A stretch of 64,000 bases of DNA from Ipomoea triloba (taxonomy: Eukaryota; Streptophyta; Magnoliopsida; Solanales; Convolvulaceae). How positions within the stretch are numbered: the first letter of the stretch is position 1; each line of letters opens with the position of its first letter. The stretch spans positions 15,654,784-15,718,783 of the forward strand of contig NC_044916.1 in NCBI RefSeq assembly GCF_003576645.1, read 5' to 3'. This document shows positions 1-9,775 of this stretch, one piece after another. The notes beneath the pieces were generated by a model. The model made no database searches, was not told the DNA's origin, and saw nothing but the letters and a program-made list of their open reading frames with translations. Both the position numbers and the translations under genes were made by a program.

Positions 1-1
1 T

Positions 2-2613
2 AATGTGAAGTTGACACCCACTGAATCTGCTCAAGTCGAAGGATTTATTGCTAGAGTGATAGCGGATGTAGAGACAGGTGATGATCTCTCTAGTCAGGGC
101 CGAGAGATCAGTGAACAGACTGTGCAAGATGCACATATTATGGAGGATCAATCTGCTGGACAGATTGAAACGGAAAGAGAAGTAGCTGCTCAGTTGAATT
201 CTTGTGCTGAAACAGATTTACACTTGGATGATCTCTCTAGAGTGCTTCGATGGATCAACTGGAGAACAGGTCCCTATAACCAACTGGTAGCTCAGGCAGT
301 AGTTATGGAGGCTGAGGAAATCTTTGCTTTGAACGGGCTAAATCTTACCGAGATCCCAGCCAATGAACTTCAAGACCTAGCCCATGAAATGTATGTGTCC
401 AAGAGGAATCTTGGACGATCTGACAAAGGCAAGGGCATAGCTGCTGATGACCAAGAGAACGAGCTTGAAGTGGATCCTGAAGTAGAGGCAAAGTACCAAG
501 AAGACATCAGGCTCGCCACTGCTCTATCCTTGGGACAGAATGTAGAGGATACGGGAGGTCCAGGAGAAACCTCAGGGGTTGCAAGAGATGATCCAGAAGT
601 AAGTAACTCTGCTCTGGACGAACAGGTAGCAGCTTCGAGAGGTGAATCCGAGACCTCTGAAGCACTTGAGGCAGAACCCAACTCAGTCCTACTTCTGCCA
701 GCTCCTGAGTCCACACCCTCGGTTGACACCGACGAAGCCCAGACAGTTCGAAAGGGTGAAATTCCGTTGCTCACACTGCCAGGCTTTCCAATTTACATGG
801 AGCTGCCGTCACCATTCCTGCTACCAGATGACACCGCATTGACCTTTGCAGCCAGGATGGTTGATAGACAAAGGTGGAGTGCACCAGCTGCTCCTGAAAC
901 CATCGTGATTCCTGCTTCACCTGAGCAGACTGAAGTGCAGTCGGATGAGCAACAAGAGCAGACAGTTTCAGGTCCTGCTGGTTCGAGAGGTACTGAGGGG
1001 GAAGATGTTCCCATCAATGGTGGAAACCGGGAAGCACCTATCGATGCACAACCTCCTCCCTCAAATCCGATCCCTCCAGCAGATGATCAAGTTCCCAGCT
1101 CTGGTTCGAGAGGTACCACTGAGGAGGATCTTCAATTGGATGGAAACCAGGAAGCATCCAATACAGAAGTTCCTTCCTTAGCTGATCCAATCCCACCAGT
1201 TGCTGAAGCTGAGGTTCCAGGTTCGAGAGGTGATGAGCGCGAAGTGATCCATCCCTCAGGTGGAAACCGGGAAGTGCCTGATATGGAGCTACCTTCAAGC
1301 TCTGATCCCAGTGTCCCGCCTGATATGGAGCTACCTTCAAGCTCTGATCCCAGTGTCCCTCCTGATATGGAGCTACCTTCAAGCTCTGATCCCAGTGTCC
1401 CTGCTGATCCTCAGACACACAAAAGCTCTGATCCCAGTGTCCCTGCTGATCCTCAGACACACAATCGCTCTGATCCCAGTGTCCCTGCTGATCCTCAGAC
1501 ACACAATCGAGAGGATCCCAGTGTCCCTGCTGATCCTCAGACACACAATCGAGAGGAGGACTCACAGTTGCAAATCATGGGTGGAATTCTGGAAGCACCC
1601 AAGTCCCCTCCGGCTAAAGGTACTACTCCTTCTTCTCCTCCTTCTGACTATGATCGACAGGCCGAAGAAGCTTTCATTGGCGAGGTGCGCCAATTCATGG
1701 CCGATCAATCTCAGAAGATGGCTCAAATTGAGTGCATACTCACTGTTGTTCGCAACGCATCAATGCCTGCTGCTGGTACAAATGAATCCCAAGCCAGTCA
1801 TGCAGAACTTCTCGAACAAGCAGTATGGGCTGAAGATACAGCAAGACGAGCCGCAAATGAGGCTGCGGAAGCTCGAGCAGAAGCTGCAGGAGCAAAAGCT
1901 GAAGTTGCAGAACTAAGAGCTGAACTTCGAGCTTTCCAGAACTCTAGTGAACTTCGACAGGATGTAATCAAAGCCCTACTCGATGACCTGTCGAACCAAG
2001 TACCTGCCCAGCTTCAAACGCTTTTTGAAGGTATGTCCACTCTCCTTTCTCGTATGGATGATGCCAACAAGGGGGAAAATCAAGGGAAGCAAGGATCAAG
2101 AGGGACATCAGCCAGCAAGAAAAGGGCAGCAAGTGAACCCTTAACCACTGGACCTCCTCCAAAAGTTCCAAAAATAATGAGCAAGGCAATGGAGGAAGCC
2201 AAGAGGCAGGAGTTTCTAAGGGTCCAGCGTACAATGGAAATGGAGAAGAGGAGAGAAGAAGACCGAGAAAGAAAAAGGAAGAGGCTAGAACAACAAACTG
2301 CAAAAGAGAAGAAGGACGAGCAGTTTATGAAAAACTATAAATCAGGGTTCAAAGAAGACACAACAGAATATCTCAATGGAATCATAGTAAGTCTTCTTGC
2401 CAAAACTAACCTATCTTCTCACAGCGGTCTCACTCCTCAAGAATGCATTGAATGGTAGAGAGATGGGGTAATCGAAGGTGATTTCATAGGTGAAGCCTTC
2501 ATCAACTACCTTCATCTTGATGTATCGGATGAGTACCTAAATCTGTTAACTCTAAAGACCCCATCAAGACACGAGCAGCTATCAACGAGAAGAGGAAAGC
2601 AGACAAGCAGTAA
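2..2613 (+). pseudogene. Sirevirus env-like/additional ORF, 5'-incomplete
   Basis: The reading frame is open from the left edge, so the true start is upstream; the codon at 5 is GTG, not ATG. About 817 codons run to a TAG at 2456-2458 that follows a tryptophan codon. Coding-like sequence continues beyond it, and a one-base frame change would give a stop at 2611-2613, so I read this as one nonsense mutation plus one frameshift. The product is acidic and Ser/Pro/Glu-rich in the first two thirds. It then has a heptad-rich coiled-coil segment at about residues 595-690 (runs such as AAEARAEAAGAKAEVAELRA) and a Lys/Arg/Glu-rich tail. I see no signal peptide and no clear membrane segment. Position upstream of the PPT fits the extra ORF of Sireviruses; its molecular role is unknown. 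An internal 42-bp repeat ladder inflates its length. Confidence 0.6.
1277..1570 (+). repeat. 42-bp tandem ladder, seven units, in frame
   Basis: Units start at 1277, 1319, 1361, 1403, 1445, 1487 and 1529, exactly 42 bp apart. The first three are nearly identical and encode a 14-residue unit containing DMELPSSSDPSVP. From 1403 each unit begins with progressively more of the downstream sequence (about 20, 23, then 28 bases) before reverting to the older unit. The frame is kept because 42 bp is 14 codons. Confidence 0.95.
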
Positions 2614-2882
2614 GCTCTCGTCGTCTACATGCATTCTCGATTATGTTGTTCTTTGCTTTCTTTTAACTTTTTTGCTATGTTCTTTTTCATGTAAAACATT
2701 CCCTTAATCTTAATATATATATCTTTTGCTGGGGGTTGCGTGAGTTTTTACTTCATGCTTTAGCAAATTAGTTTCCTTGTCAAACTTACCGTATCCGCTG
2801 AAAATAAAACCAAAGTTAATATTTTCTTGAAAATCAGCCATATAAGGAAGTATAGTGTTGGCATCACCAAAAAGGGGGAAAT
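2614..2882 (+). other. 3' untranslated region and polypurine tract of the copia element
   Basis: AT-rich stretch without coding signal. It ends in a purine run (AAAAAGGGGGAAAT) directly before the LTR, the expected plus-strand primer site for reverse transcription. The preceding TTGGCATCACC is of the type commonly seen before the PPT in Sireviruses. Confidence 0.65.
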
Positions 2883-3616
2883 TGTTAGGAACATATTGTA
2901 ATAGGTTTTGATGATACCAAATGTAATCCCCTAAGTCTCGATAGATAGGAAATATATGTAAGTTCGACAAGTAAACTAAGAGCGAAAATACAACCGGGTA
3001 ATTGAGCTCAACTCGGAAATTATTTAAGCTTAAGGTGAACTTGTTTGAACATCTTAGAAGTTTCGTGTTGTAAGCGTATAGATAGATCAGAAGAAGGCAC
3101 GAGACATCACTGGAGGAATAAGGGTCTGCGAGACATCAACTAAGTCTCGAGACATAAGCAGAGTATCTCTCGAAACATCAATCCAGTTCGAGACATGAGA
3201 TCGAGACATCAAGTAGTCGAGACATCAATTTTTGGTCTCGATAGACTAGCACTTCTCCAATGAACTGAACGGCAGTTAACACGCATAGATAAAGTAATCT
3301 AAGTTTGGAGAAAAAGAATATCATGGAGATAAAATATTAAGGAGGTGCTGACAGAGTATTACGGGAAAATAGAACAGCCGGAAGTGGATGCCACGTCAGA
3401 ACTCCACAACCAACGGATAGAAGATGCACCAATCAGAGGTCGGTCTTATTTCCTAAAACGAGGATCAATGGGATTATAAAAAGAGTGAATTTTACCAAAA
3501 GAAGTAAGTGAAGTATGGACTCAAGATAGTGGAATATGGGATGTTCACTACAAGACAAAAGGTTCAAGTTACAAGACCACCACTCCATGAAACATGCTAA
3601 ATATATGCAAGCCCCA

Positions 3617-3693
3617 TGATCGGCATGGGAGACAGATTTCAAACGGAATAATTTNTGATCGGCATGGGAGACAGATTTCAAACGGAATAATTT
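3617..3693. repeat. 38-bp direct repeat around a single N (contig-join scar)
   Basis: Bases 3617-3654 are repeated exactly at 3656-3693, with one N at 3655 between them. This is what two overlapping contigs look like when joined end to end without merging the overlap. Confidence 0.85.
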
Positions 3694-3722
3694 TCCCTCC
3701 AACAGAATTATTCCTCAACTCT

Positions 3723-3732
3723 CATATATAAG
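3723..3732 (+). promoter_or_regulatory. TATA-like box in copia LTR
   Basis: CATATATAAGG in the middle of the LTR, about 840 bp from its start; a plausible U3/R promoter position for LTR transcription on the plus strand. Confidence 0.5.
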
Positions 3733-4565
3733 GACGTGAAGACACAAATTCAAAAAAAGTTCGAAAAATTCAAGCTATCAAAAGAGGTGTGTAGTTCAAA
3801 CGTTCAAAAGTGCAAGTGCTTAATCTGGAATATCATACTTGATATTCGTAACAACGGGAAAACACATCTTAGTGTTTTGAGAGAGTTACAAAGCTTAAAC
3901 TACTACACATCTAGAAGGTGACCGAAACTGCACTACAAGGAAGATTATCCAACGAAAGCTTTTGGTCAGATTGGAGATTGTTACACTCAACCTGTGACAA
4001 CCGGAACAACCTTGCTTTGGAGAAGGCAAGAAGAGGCGAAGTAACCTGGGAGCTGTCTTGTGAAGATCCTGAGGCTTGAGGCGGGCTTCATGATCAAAGC
4101 TCAAGTGCTCGAGAGGTGGAGTAACAAGAAGCGGGGCGAAAAACCTGAGGCTTGAGGCGGGCTTCGTGATCAAAGCTCAAGCGCTCGATATTGTACTAAA
4201 AAGGGAAGTTTTAGTGCAATCCTTCTAGGGAGTTTCTAGAAGAAGAGTGGACGTAGGCGGGTTGGCCGAACCACTTAAAAATCTCTCTCGCATTTACTTT
4301 CTGTTTTTAGCTATCGCTAACTATCTCTCGAACTGCACTGCATATAACCACACCTCTCGAACTAACTCAAACTCGTGCAAATTAAAAGGGGATAACTTTT
4401 TCGCTGCGCATAAAACTTTGTTTTCATCTTGTGAGGTATCGGACCTAAACATCCTAAGTCCAATACACACGAGAGGTCGAAAAAGATTTGCAAAAATCTT
4501 ATACAAGTCTATTCACCCCCCCCCCTCTAGACTTGTACCCCATCCCCTTGGGACCAACAATAACA

Positions 4566-5445
4566 TTTAGAACAATATCATCTCGGCTCCTTATCTTTGA
4601 TGATAACGTTCTTCACACGAACGTCTTGCCTGTTCCTCCGTAACCATACACAAAGATTAATCCACCTCCATTTGAATCAATATCATTCATCACAGAGTCG
4701 TAAACATTCTTTTGTTCGTCCGTCAATTGTGTTACCAATGTCTCATGCTCTGTCTTCAAAGATTCCTTGTCATACGCCAACTCTTCGGCTATCAACATGT
4801 TTTCACACAAACCCATGCTACTCTCTTCTAGAATTGGCATTTCCGGAAAGTCTTTCAAACTTTTTCCCCACGAAGATAGCAAATTCTCCAACTCCATCAG
4901 AGCAAACTATTTTTTATCTGAATCCGATAACATCAACTCTTAAAAGGCAAAAAAATAAAAGAAACAAAAACAAATAACAAATTAGTTTATTTATAAATAA
5001 TGAAAAGAAAATAACAAAGTCGAATAAATATATTAGAGCTCGATATACCTAGATTTTGCAAGGCACGTCGACGTTGAACCTGTGCATCCTCGGCAAGAAA
5101 TTCCCAAACGGTATTCCAAACTACTTTTGGCTTATTGAGTGAACTTCAAGTGAGAACCGTAACAAATAACCTTCGCAAAGCATACGCGGATGCCCAATAA
5201 CTCGAATCAATAATGCCATCAATGTACTCCTTGTAATCATCTAATAATCCATATTCATAACACGTATCCCTAAACGAATTATGAATGACTTCTGCAACAG
5301 TGCGAATATCTTCATAGCTAAAAGGTCCGCGTACCAAATTTAAAAGACATCTAAGATAGTATAACTCTCCACACCCTGGCGGAACATAGAACAATCGTCC
5401 AATGGAGGATCTTAAACCGACTTCATGACAGAAATGAGACATTGT
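4566..5445 (-). pseudogene. Helitron PIF1-like helicase fragment
   Basis: Two minus-strand coding blocks match the plant Helitron Rep/helicase polyprotein. 5442-5146 carries the region with FVPPGCGELYYLR-like text (here FYVPPGCGELYYLR) and RGPFSYEDIRTV. 4897-4613 carries LTDEQKNVYDSVM followed by the Walker A motif GYGGTGKTFV. Between them lies KPKVVWNTVWEFLAED-type sequence and an AT-rich stretch with intron-like ends. After Walker A a TGA replaces the usual tryptophan codon, and the sequence stops at the copia LTR end (4559/4565). The helicase would unwind DNA during rolling-circle transposition, but this copy is truncated on both sides and interrupted, so it cannot act. Family assignment rests on these motifs. 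Confidence 0.8.
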
Positions 5446-5499
5446 ACTGCCGAGTAAGTTTGGTTACATACGGTGGTTGTAAATAGTAAGCAGTTATCA

Positions 5500-6015
5500 A
5501 ATTAATGTCACCCTACAATTGCTCCCTTTTCTTCTCTTTTTTTTTTTGGATTTCTTGTTTTAATATTATTGTACTTTTAATATTATTTTATTGTTTTAAT
5601 TGTTTTAAAGTACAATATTTTGGGCGGGAAATAGGATTTCGTTTTGGAGGATTTTGTTTTTATATATATATATATAGATATAGATATATAGATATAGATT
5701 ATAACAATGTACTAATCCTAATGCATAACAATATTTTGATGTTATAGGATTTCGTGTTTTAATATTATTGTACTTTTTATATTATTTTACTGTTTTAATT
5801 GTTTTAATGTACAATATTTTGGACGGGAAATAGGATTTCGTTTTGGAGGATTTTGTTTCTATAAGTATTAAAACAATGTACTAATCCTAATGCATAACAA
5901 TGTTTTGATGTTATATGATTTCCGTTTTTTAATATTATTGTACTTTTAATATTATTTTATTGTTTTAATTGTTTTAATGTACAATATTTTGGGCGGGTAA
6001 TAGGATTTCGTAACA
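5500..6015. repeat. AT-rich repeat family, three adjacent copies
   Basis: A segment of about 190 bp recurs near 5555, 5755 and 5930. Landmarks are TTAATATTATTGTACTTTTA, GTACAATATTTTGGGCGGG and AATAGGATTTCG, followed by a (TA)n stretch and AACAATGTACTAATCC. A fourth copy sits at 7735-7905. I cannot assign it to a known family. Confidence 0.7.
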
Positions 6016-6284
6016 GCAGTAGTATTATATCAATGTATAAAATTTATATTATTATTATTCATCATGCAATAGATCCACTTCATTATACCAAGAGGATTAC
6101 TATTTTTATCCTATCCCAAACCCATAATAATATGCAAGAGTATAAGATAAACTTTTCAAAAGAAACACAACTAAGGGATAGAAATAGCAAGTAATTTTAA
6201 TACAACATATTTATAACAACAACCAAACCAAATTAAAAAAAAATACATAGAAACTTCTCCATAAAAAAATCTTTTAGAAATAGA
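6016..6284. other. AT-rich spacer, nothing recognised
   Basis: AT-rich sequence between the repeat cluster and the ALKBH9-like fragment. I see no coding signal or terminal repeats. Confidence 0.4.
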
Positions 6285-6545
6285 AAAATATGTAATTTTA
6301 CCACTGTATAATTGTAACAACAACTGAATTGAACCTTTGCACGCCATTTGCTCCTCATCCATTGCCCTTTCTGATCTAATTGCTGATACTGGTGGTAAAA
6401 TCACTCAACAATCTTCATCAGTTCTTCTGCGCGAAAAAACCCCAATATGTAATTCAAGGCCTTGAACCACGTTAACCTTTTTCCCATTCACTCTCTCGTA
6501 GTCAACAAAATCTTTCTTCCGCTTCACTTGCGGGGAAGAATATGG
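6285..6545 (-). pseudogene. ALKBH9/10-type RNA demethylase fragment
   Basis: On the minus strand the sequence reads KRKKDFVDYERVNGKKV, then VNVVQGLELHIGVFS. One frame over it continues AEELMKIVE, a stop, QKGQ, and WMRSKWRAKVQFSCCYNYT. Plant ALKBH9/10 proteins (Fe(II)/2-oxoglutarate m6A demethylases) carry the same string of motifs: a YERV..G..VN, V..GLELH.GVFS, KWMRGKGR and QFGCCYNY series. Here there is a frameshift after GVFS, an in-frame stop, and about ten residues are missing before WMR. The catalytic HxD region is absent. It lies about 0.9 kb upstream, in minus-strand sense, of the Helitron helicase remnant, so Helitron capture is possible but the element ends are not identified. A separate possible upstream exon (6912 to 6887, MDKLKSQE followed by GTAAGT) is noted but not proven part of it. 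Confidence 0.6.
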
Positions 6546-6915
6546 TATGCTATTTCTCCTCTTCCTCCGCTAACCCCTATCATTTACCCTAGATGACATC
6601 GGCGAATGTTTGCGATTTACCGGTGCCGGCGACTACGCATAAAAAATCATCTTTTTCAACCGATTCAAGTAGGTCGGTGCAATTCTTGGTGCATGCACCA
6701 CCGTAGCTTTCTCAGAGGAGTTAGATGGGGCTTCGTTATCGCTAGAAAACAGTATATCATCACCAAATTGAATTACAAAAAATTTCAAAACAATTGTTAA
6801 CACGAAATCATAAACTAAACAATGAAAGGAAGAACAACAAAGCATAACCATGAATCTAAAGAAAAAAATCAAAAGATTTTCACTTACTCTTGACTCTTGA
6901 GCTTGTCCATGATCG
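6546..6915 (-). other. Possible 5' exons linked to the ALKBH9-like fragment
   Basis: ATG at 6912 (minus) gives MDKLKSQ and then a GTAAGTG-type donor. A TTTTCTAG acceptor near 6742 opens a block reading DNEAPSNSSEKATVV and then HAPRIAPTYLNRLKKM. I do not recognise this protein. It may be the N-terminal part of the same captured gene or a different one. Confidence 0.3.
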
Positions 6916-7025
6916 GAAACCTAGGAAACGAATGCCAACTTTGCCGAGTTCAGAAGTTGTGAGGGAGCAATCTCTCATGCTCGGAACTTATATGAAAGAA
7001 ATTGGCGTCAATTTAAACCTGTTGG

Positions 7026-7640
7026 AATAAAATTAGGAAGAATGCTACTGGAGGTTTTAATTTTCTTGGGATTATGACAATAAATTTTATGGAAATATAT
7101 AAATGGTTAATTAATAAAATAACCATATATATATTTAGTTTTACTAAAATAATTTTCGTGGTATTATGGAATAAAATTAAGAATGAGTTAATACCACCAA
7201 TGGTCCTCTGAGTTTTAGCAATTTACCAGTTGTGGTCACTCGACTTTTAAATGACCTTCAATGGTTCTCCAAGTTTTAAAAAATAACCACTCGTGGTCCT
7301 TTTAGGGCATCTCGTGGTCATTTTAAACTCGGGCTATTTTAAGGATTAGGACCATGGGTGGTTATTTTTTAAAACTTGGAGGACCATTGGAGGTCATTTA
7401 AAAGTCGATGGATCATAGCTGGTAAATCGCTAATACTCGGAGGACCATTGAAGGTATTAACTCAATTAGGAATAATGCTATTAGAGTAGAGGTTTTAATT
7501 TTCTTGGGATTATGGCAATAAATTTTATGGAAATATATATAGTTAATTAATAAAATAACCATATATATATATTTGGCTTTACTAAAATAATTCTCGTGGG
7601 ATTATGGCATATAATTTTACTAAATTAATTCTTAATTTGA
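7026..7640. repeat. 146-bp tandem duplication split by a MITE
   Basis: The block starting AAATTAGGAAGAATGCTACT (about 7029-7174) is repeated, with small differences, at about 7464-7615. Shared landmarks are TTTTAATTTTCTTGGGATTA and CCATATATATAT. The MITE at 7185-7463 sits at the junction of the two copies. Confidence 0.75.
7185..7463. mobile_element. Mutator-type fold-back MITE (279 bp)
   Basis: The ends are inverted repeats, GAGTTAATACC at the left and GGTATTAACTC at the right, and the pairing extends inward for about 100 bp (for example GGTCCTC and GAGGACC, GTCACTCGACTTTTAAATGA and its complement). The flanks are AATTAAGAAT (7175-7184) and AATTAGGAAT (7464-7473), a 10-bp target duplication with one mismatch, which fits Mutator-like elements. 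There is no coding capacity. Confidence 0.75.
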
Positions 7641-7734
7641 TTTTACTAAAATGCCCTGAGTTTGTGCGGGAAAATTTGGGAGGAGGATAATATTTTTATA
7701 TATAGTATAGATATATATATACATAGATAGATTA

Positions 7735-7910
7735 TAACAATGTACTAATCCTAATCTATAACAATGTTTTGATGTTATAGGATTTCGTGTATTAATATTA
7801 TTGTACTTTTAATATTATTTTATTGTTTTAATGTACAATATTTTGGGCGGGTAATAGGATTTCGTTTTGGAGGATTTTGTTTATATATATATATATATAT
7901 ATAGATTAGT
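7735..7910. repeat. Fourth copy of the AT-rich 5.5-6 kb repeat family
   Basis: Same landmarks as the 5500-6015 cluster (AACAATGTACTAATCC, GTACAATATTTTGGGCGGG, GGATTTCGTTTTGGAGGATT), ending in a (TA)n run. Confidence 0.7.
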
Positions 7911-8090
7911 ATCTAAATGATATATGTTTGGTACGTATATATATATTTATACATATGTTACAAATGCCAAAAAAATAAAATATATTTTATTATATAGGTA
8001 TATATCTAATATATGTATAAATATCTTATCTTTAAGAGGTAATTGGGAGTTACAAATCTATTTTTAATTATTATTATTATTTTGTAATTA

Positions 8091-8091
8091 A

Positions 8092-8142
<51 letters not shown>

Positions 8143-8200
8143 AATATATATTGTATATAGATATATATGTGGCAGGATGGGTTATTAGTATGTACGTATA

Positions 8201-8243
<43 letters not shown>
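8091..8243. repeat. Two (ATT)n microsatellites
   Basis: Perfect ATT/TTA runs at about 8091-8140 and 8200-8243, separated by about 60 bp of unique sequence. Confidence 0.95.
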
Positions 8244-8348
8244 GGATATTGGAAAAGTGATTTGAAGTTACACCCATCACCATTAAACAAATTGAATTAA
8301 AATTATTTCAAATTAATTAGTGGATGATGAGATACCTCCCTCTTGAGC

Positions 8349-8360
8349 CTATAAATATAG
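8349..8360 (+). promoter_or_regulatory. TATA box with pyrimidine-rich leader
   Basis: CTATAAATATAG followed by a C/T-rich leader (CTCCCCTCATTC, CACCATCTCTCTTTCTC) and, at about 8516, a GAGGTAAGAT donor-like site. It probably drives the LTR transcript of the 8.3-12.4 kb element. Confidence 0.5.
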
Positions 8361-8986
8361 CTCCCCTCATTCTTCATTTCTCACCATCTCTCTTTCTCTA
8401 TGAGTATAGAATCACTTTTAGCTATATCCATGTTTTGAAGTCATTAGAAAAAAAAACTTGTTCTTGTTGACTCTTCAATTTTAGGTGGTTCATGAGGATG
8501 ATTTTGGAATATTGAGGTAAGATTTATGTCCATTCAAAATTGATTTACCCCAATTAAATTATTTAATATGTGTTTACGTGATGTTATATATTATTATTAT
8601 ATAAATCATTATATATTGAATGTGAGTAAGTGGTTTGATTTTCCTACTTGCTACCCTAAAGTTTCTTGTAGAGATTACGAAATTTGTACAATATGTTTAG
8701 TGGTATAATTTGTTATATGAATATCATGCCTGTGATGATAAAGTAATCTTTTGATCCAAGAAATTATATTCCTATCCAGGATTATTCTAGTAAAATAAAT
8801 TATTGTTTCTATGAAGGTAATTGCAAGTATAAGTATGTATGAAATAAGATATGTAATTTCTTGTGTTCATACGTATATATCATGTTTGCTTATATGTGTG
8901 TAATTTTATATATATATATATATATTTATTTATTTATTTATTTATTTATTTATGCAAAAACACGTATATAGACTATATATGTATAG

Positions 8987-9775
8987 TGATAGCGTAAACT
9001 GTCCCGGGATTACGGTTACGCTACGAATACGTATGTTGCAATTGGATGGAGAAAAAGGGGCGCTCGGCTAGTCATTCGGTCGGTTGGTCTACGGGCGACG
9101 ACTGAGCGGTCTGAGGCTACGAGTTGCAATGGTGAATGGTAATCTGTTGAATGGATTGCAATATTAAGTGGATCACGCGAGGCGATCGTTACAGGTGTTC
9201 TAACTATTACAAACGACTGGTAGTGTTGTGAAGTGCTTGTGAGTAGTGAGTGTAGAACTCAATCTGAGATGGATCCCATGTGAAGGAGGGAGACCCCCTA
9301 TTTATACTAGTTGAAGGCGGTCTTGAGCATTTAATGAGCTGTTGTAGGTGGCTTGACGTGGCGCCTTCCCACTGGCTCGGTCAGACGGTCGATCTACAGC
9401 TACGTGTAGACCAGCTGCTCGAGGTATCAGCACCGCCATCTCTGCAAGTTGTCAGGCGCCGCACTGCGGATCAAGTGGGTTCTGATGTTACTTGTAGTGT
9501 AAGTCAAGATTTCGGCTTGCAGGTTGCGTCACTTTGTTGACCGACCGGTCATCCTTCGGTAGATCGGTCGGGTGTGCTTCTGTCGGGGCGACTCCAAGGG
9601 CGATCCGAGAGCATTTTTCCACGAGGCCTATCGGTAGAAGCAAACCGGTTGATCACAAGTGATTTATCCCAGTCGGGTTGATGACTATGACGGACCAGCC
9701 AGTTGGCGATTGTCGGATCGAGTGATACTTGGCGGACCGGCTCAACGGGTAATCTTTGTACGTATTTATCCATCA
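8987..9775 (-). mobile_element. Solo LTR of the Tat-1 family, with TSD
   Basis: Starts TGATAGCGTAAAC and ends TTTATCCATCA on the plus strand. Both ends and internal landmarks (CTACGAATACGTATG, GGCTTGACGTGGCGCCTTC, TTTCGGCTTGCAGGTTGCGTC) are shared with the LTR at 32406-33202, which belongs to a minus-strand element. The flanks are TATAG at 8982-8986 and TATAG at 9776-9780, a perfect 5-bp target duplication. No internal region is present, so this is a solo LTR left by LTR-LTR recombination (789 bp). Confidence 0.9.

Larger units (their letters stand above)
1..4559 (+). mobile_element. 3' part of a Sirevirus-like Ty1/copia retrotransposon
   Basis: The window opens inside a long ORF. It is followed by a short untranslated stretch, a polypurine tract (AAAAAGGGGGAAAT, about 2869-2882) and an LTR that starts TGTTAGGAAC and ends GACCAACA. 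This order, with a large non-pol ORF just before the PPT, is the layout of Sireviruses such as SIRE1, which carry an extra or env-like ORF downstream of pol. The gag-pol part and the 5' LTR lie outside the window. A related LTR in the same orientation begins at 63060. The lineage is assigned from layout and PPT/LTR style, since no reverse transcriptase is visible here. Confidence 0.7.
2883..4559 (+). mobile_element. 3' LTR of the Sirevirus-like element
   Basis: Begins TGTTAGGAACATATTG and ends TTGGGACCAACA, so it has TG...CA ends, about 1.68 kb. Features inside: many GTCTCGAGACATCAA-type repeats (3100-3250), a TATA-like box at about 3723-3732, a 45-bp segment repeated at 4068 and 4144, and a C-run near 4516-4525 that precedes the LTR end, as in other copia LTRs. 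The following bases ATAAC could be the target-site duplication, but the other flank is not in the window. A single N at 3655 with flanking repeats adds about 39 bp of probably artificial length. It shares its start and much of its first 250 bp with the LTR at 63060. Confidence 0.8.

Noticed and set aside
1038..1565. Minus-strand ORF of 175 codons with repeated CVSEDQQGHWDQ
   Set aside because: Antisense shadow of the 42-bp ladder in the copia ORF; repeats keep the frame open by chance.
8006..8290. 94-codon ORF rich in Ile and Asn
   Set aside because: Translation of (ATT)n microsatellites.
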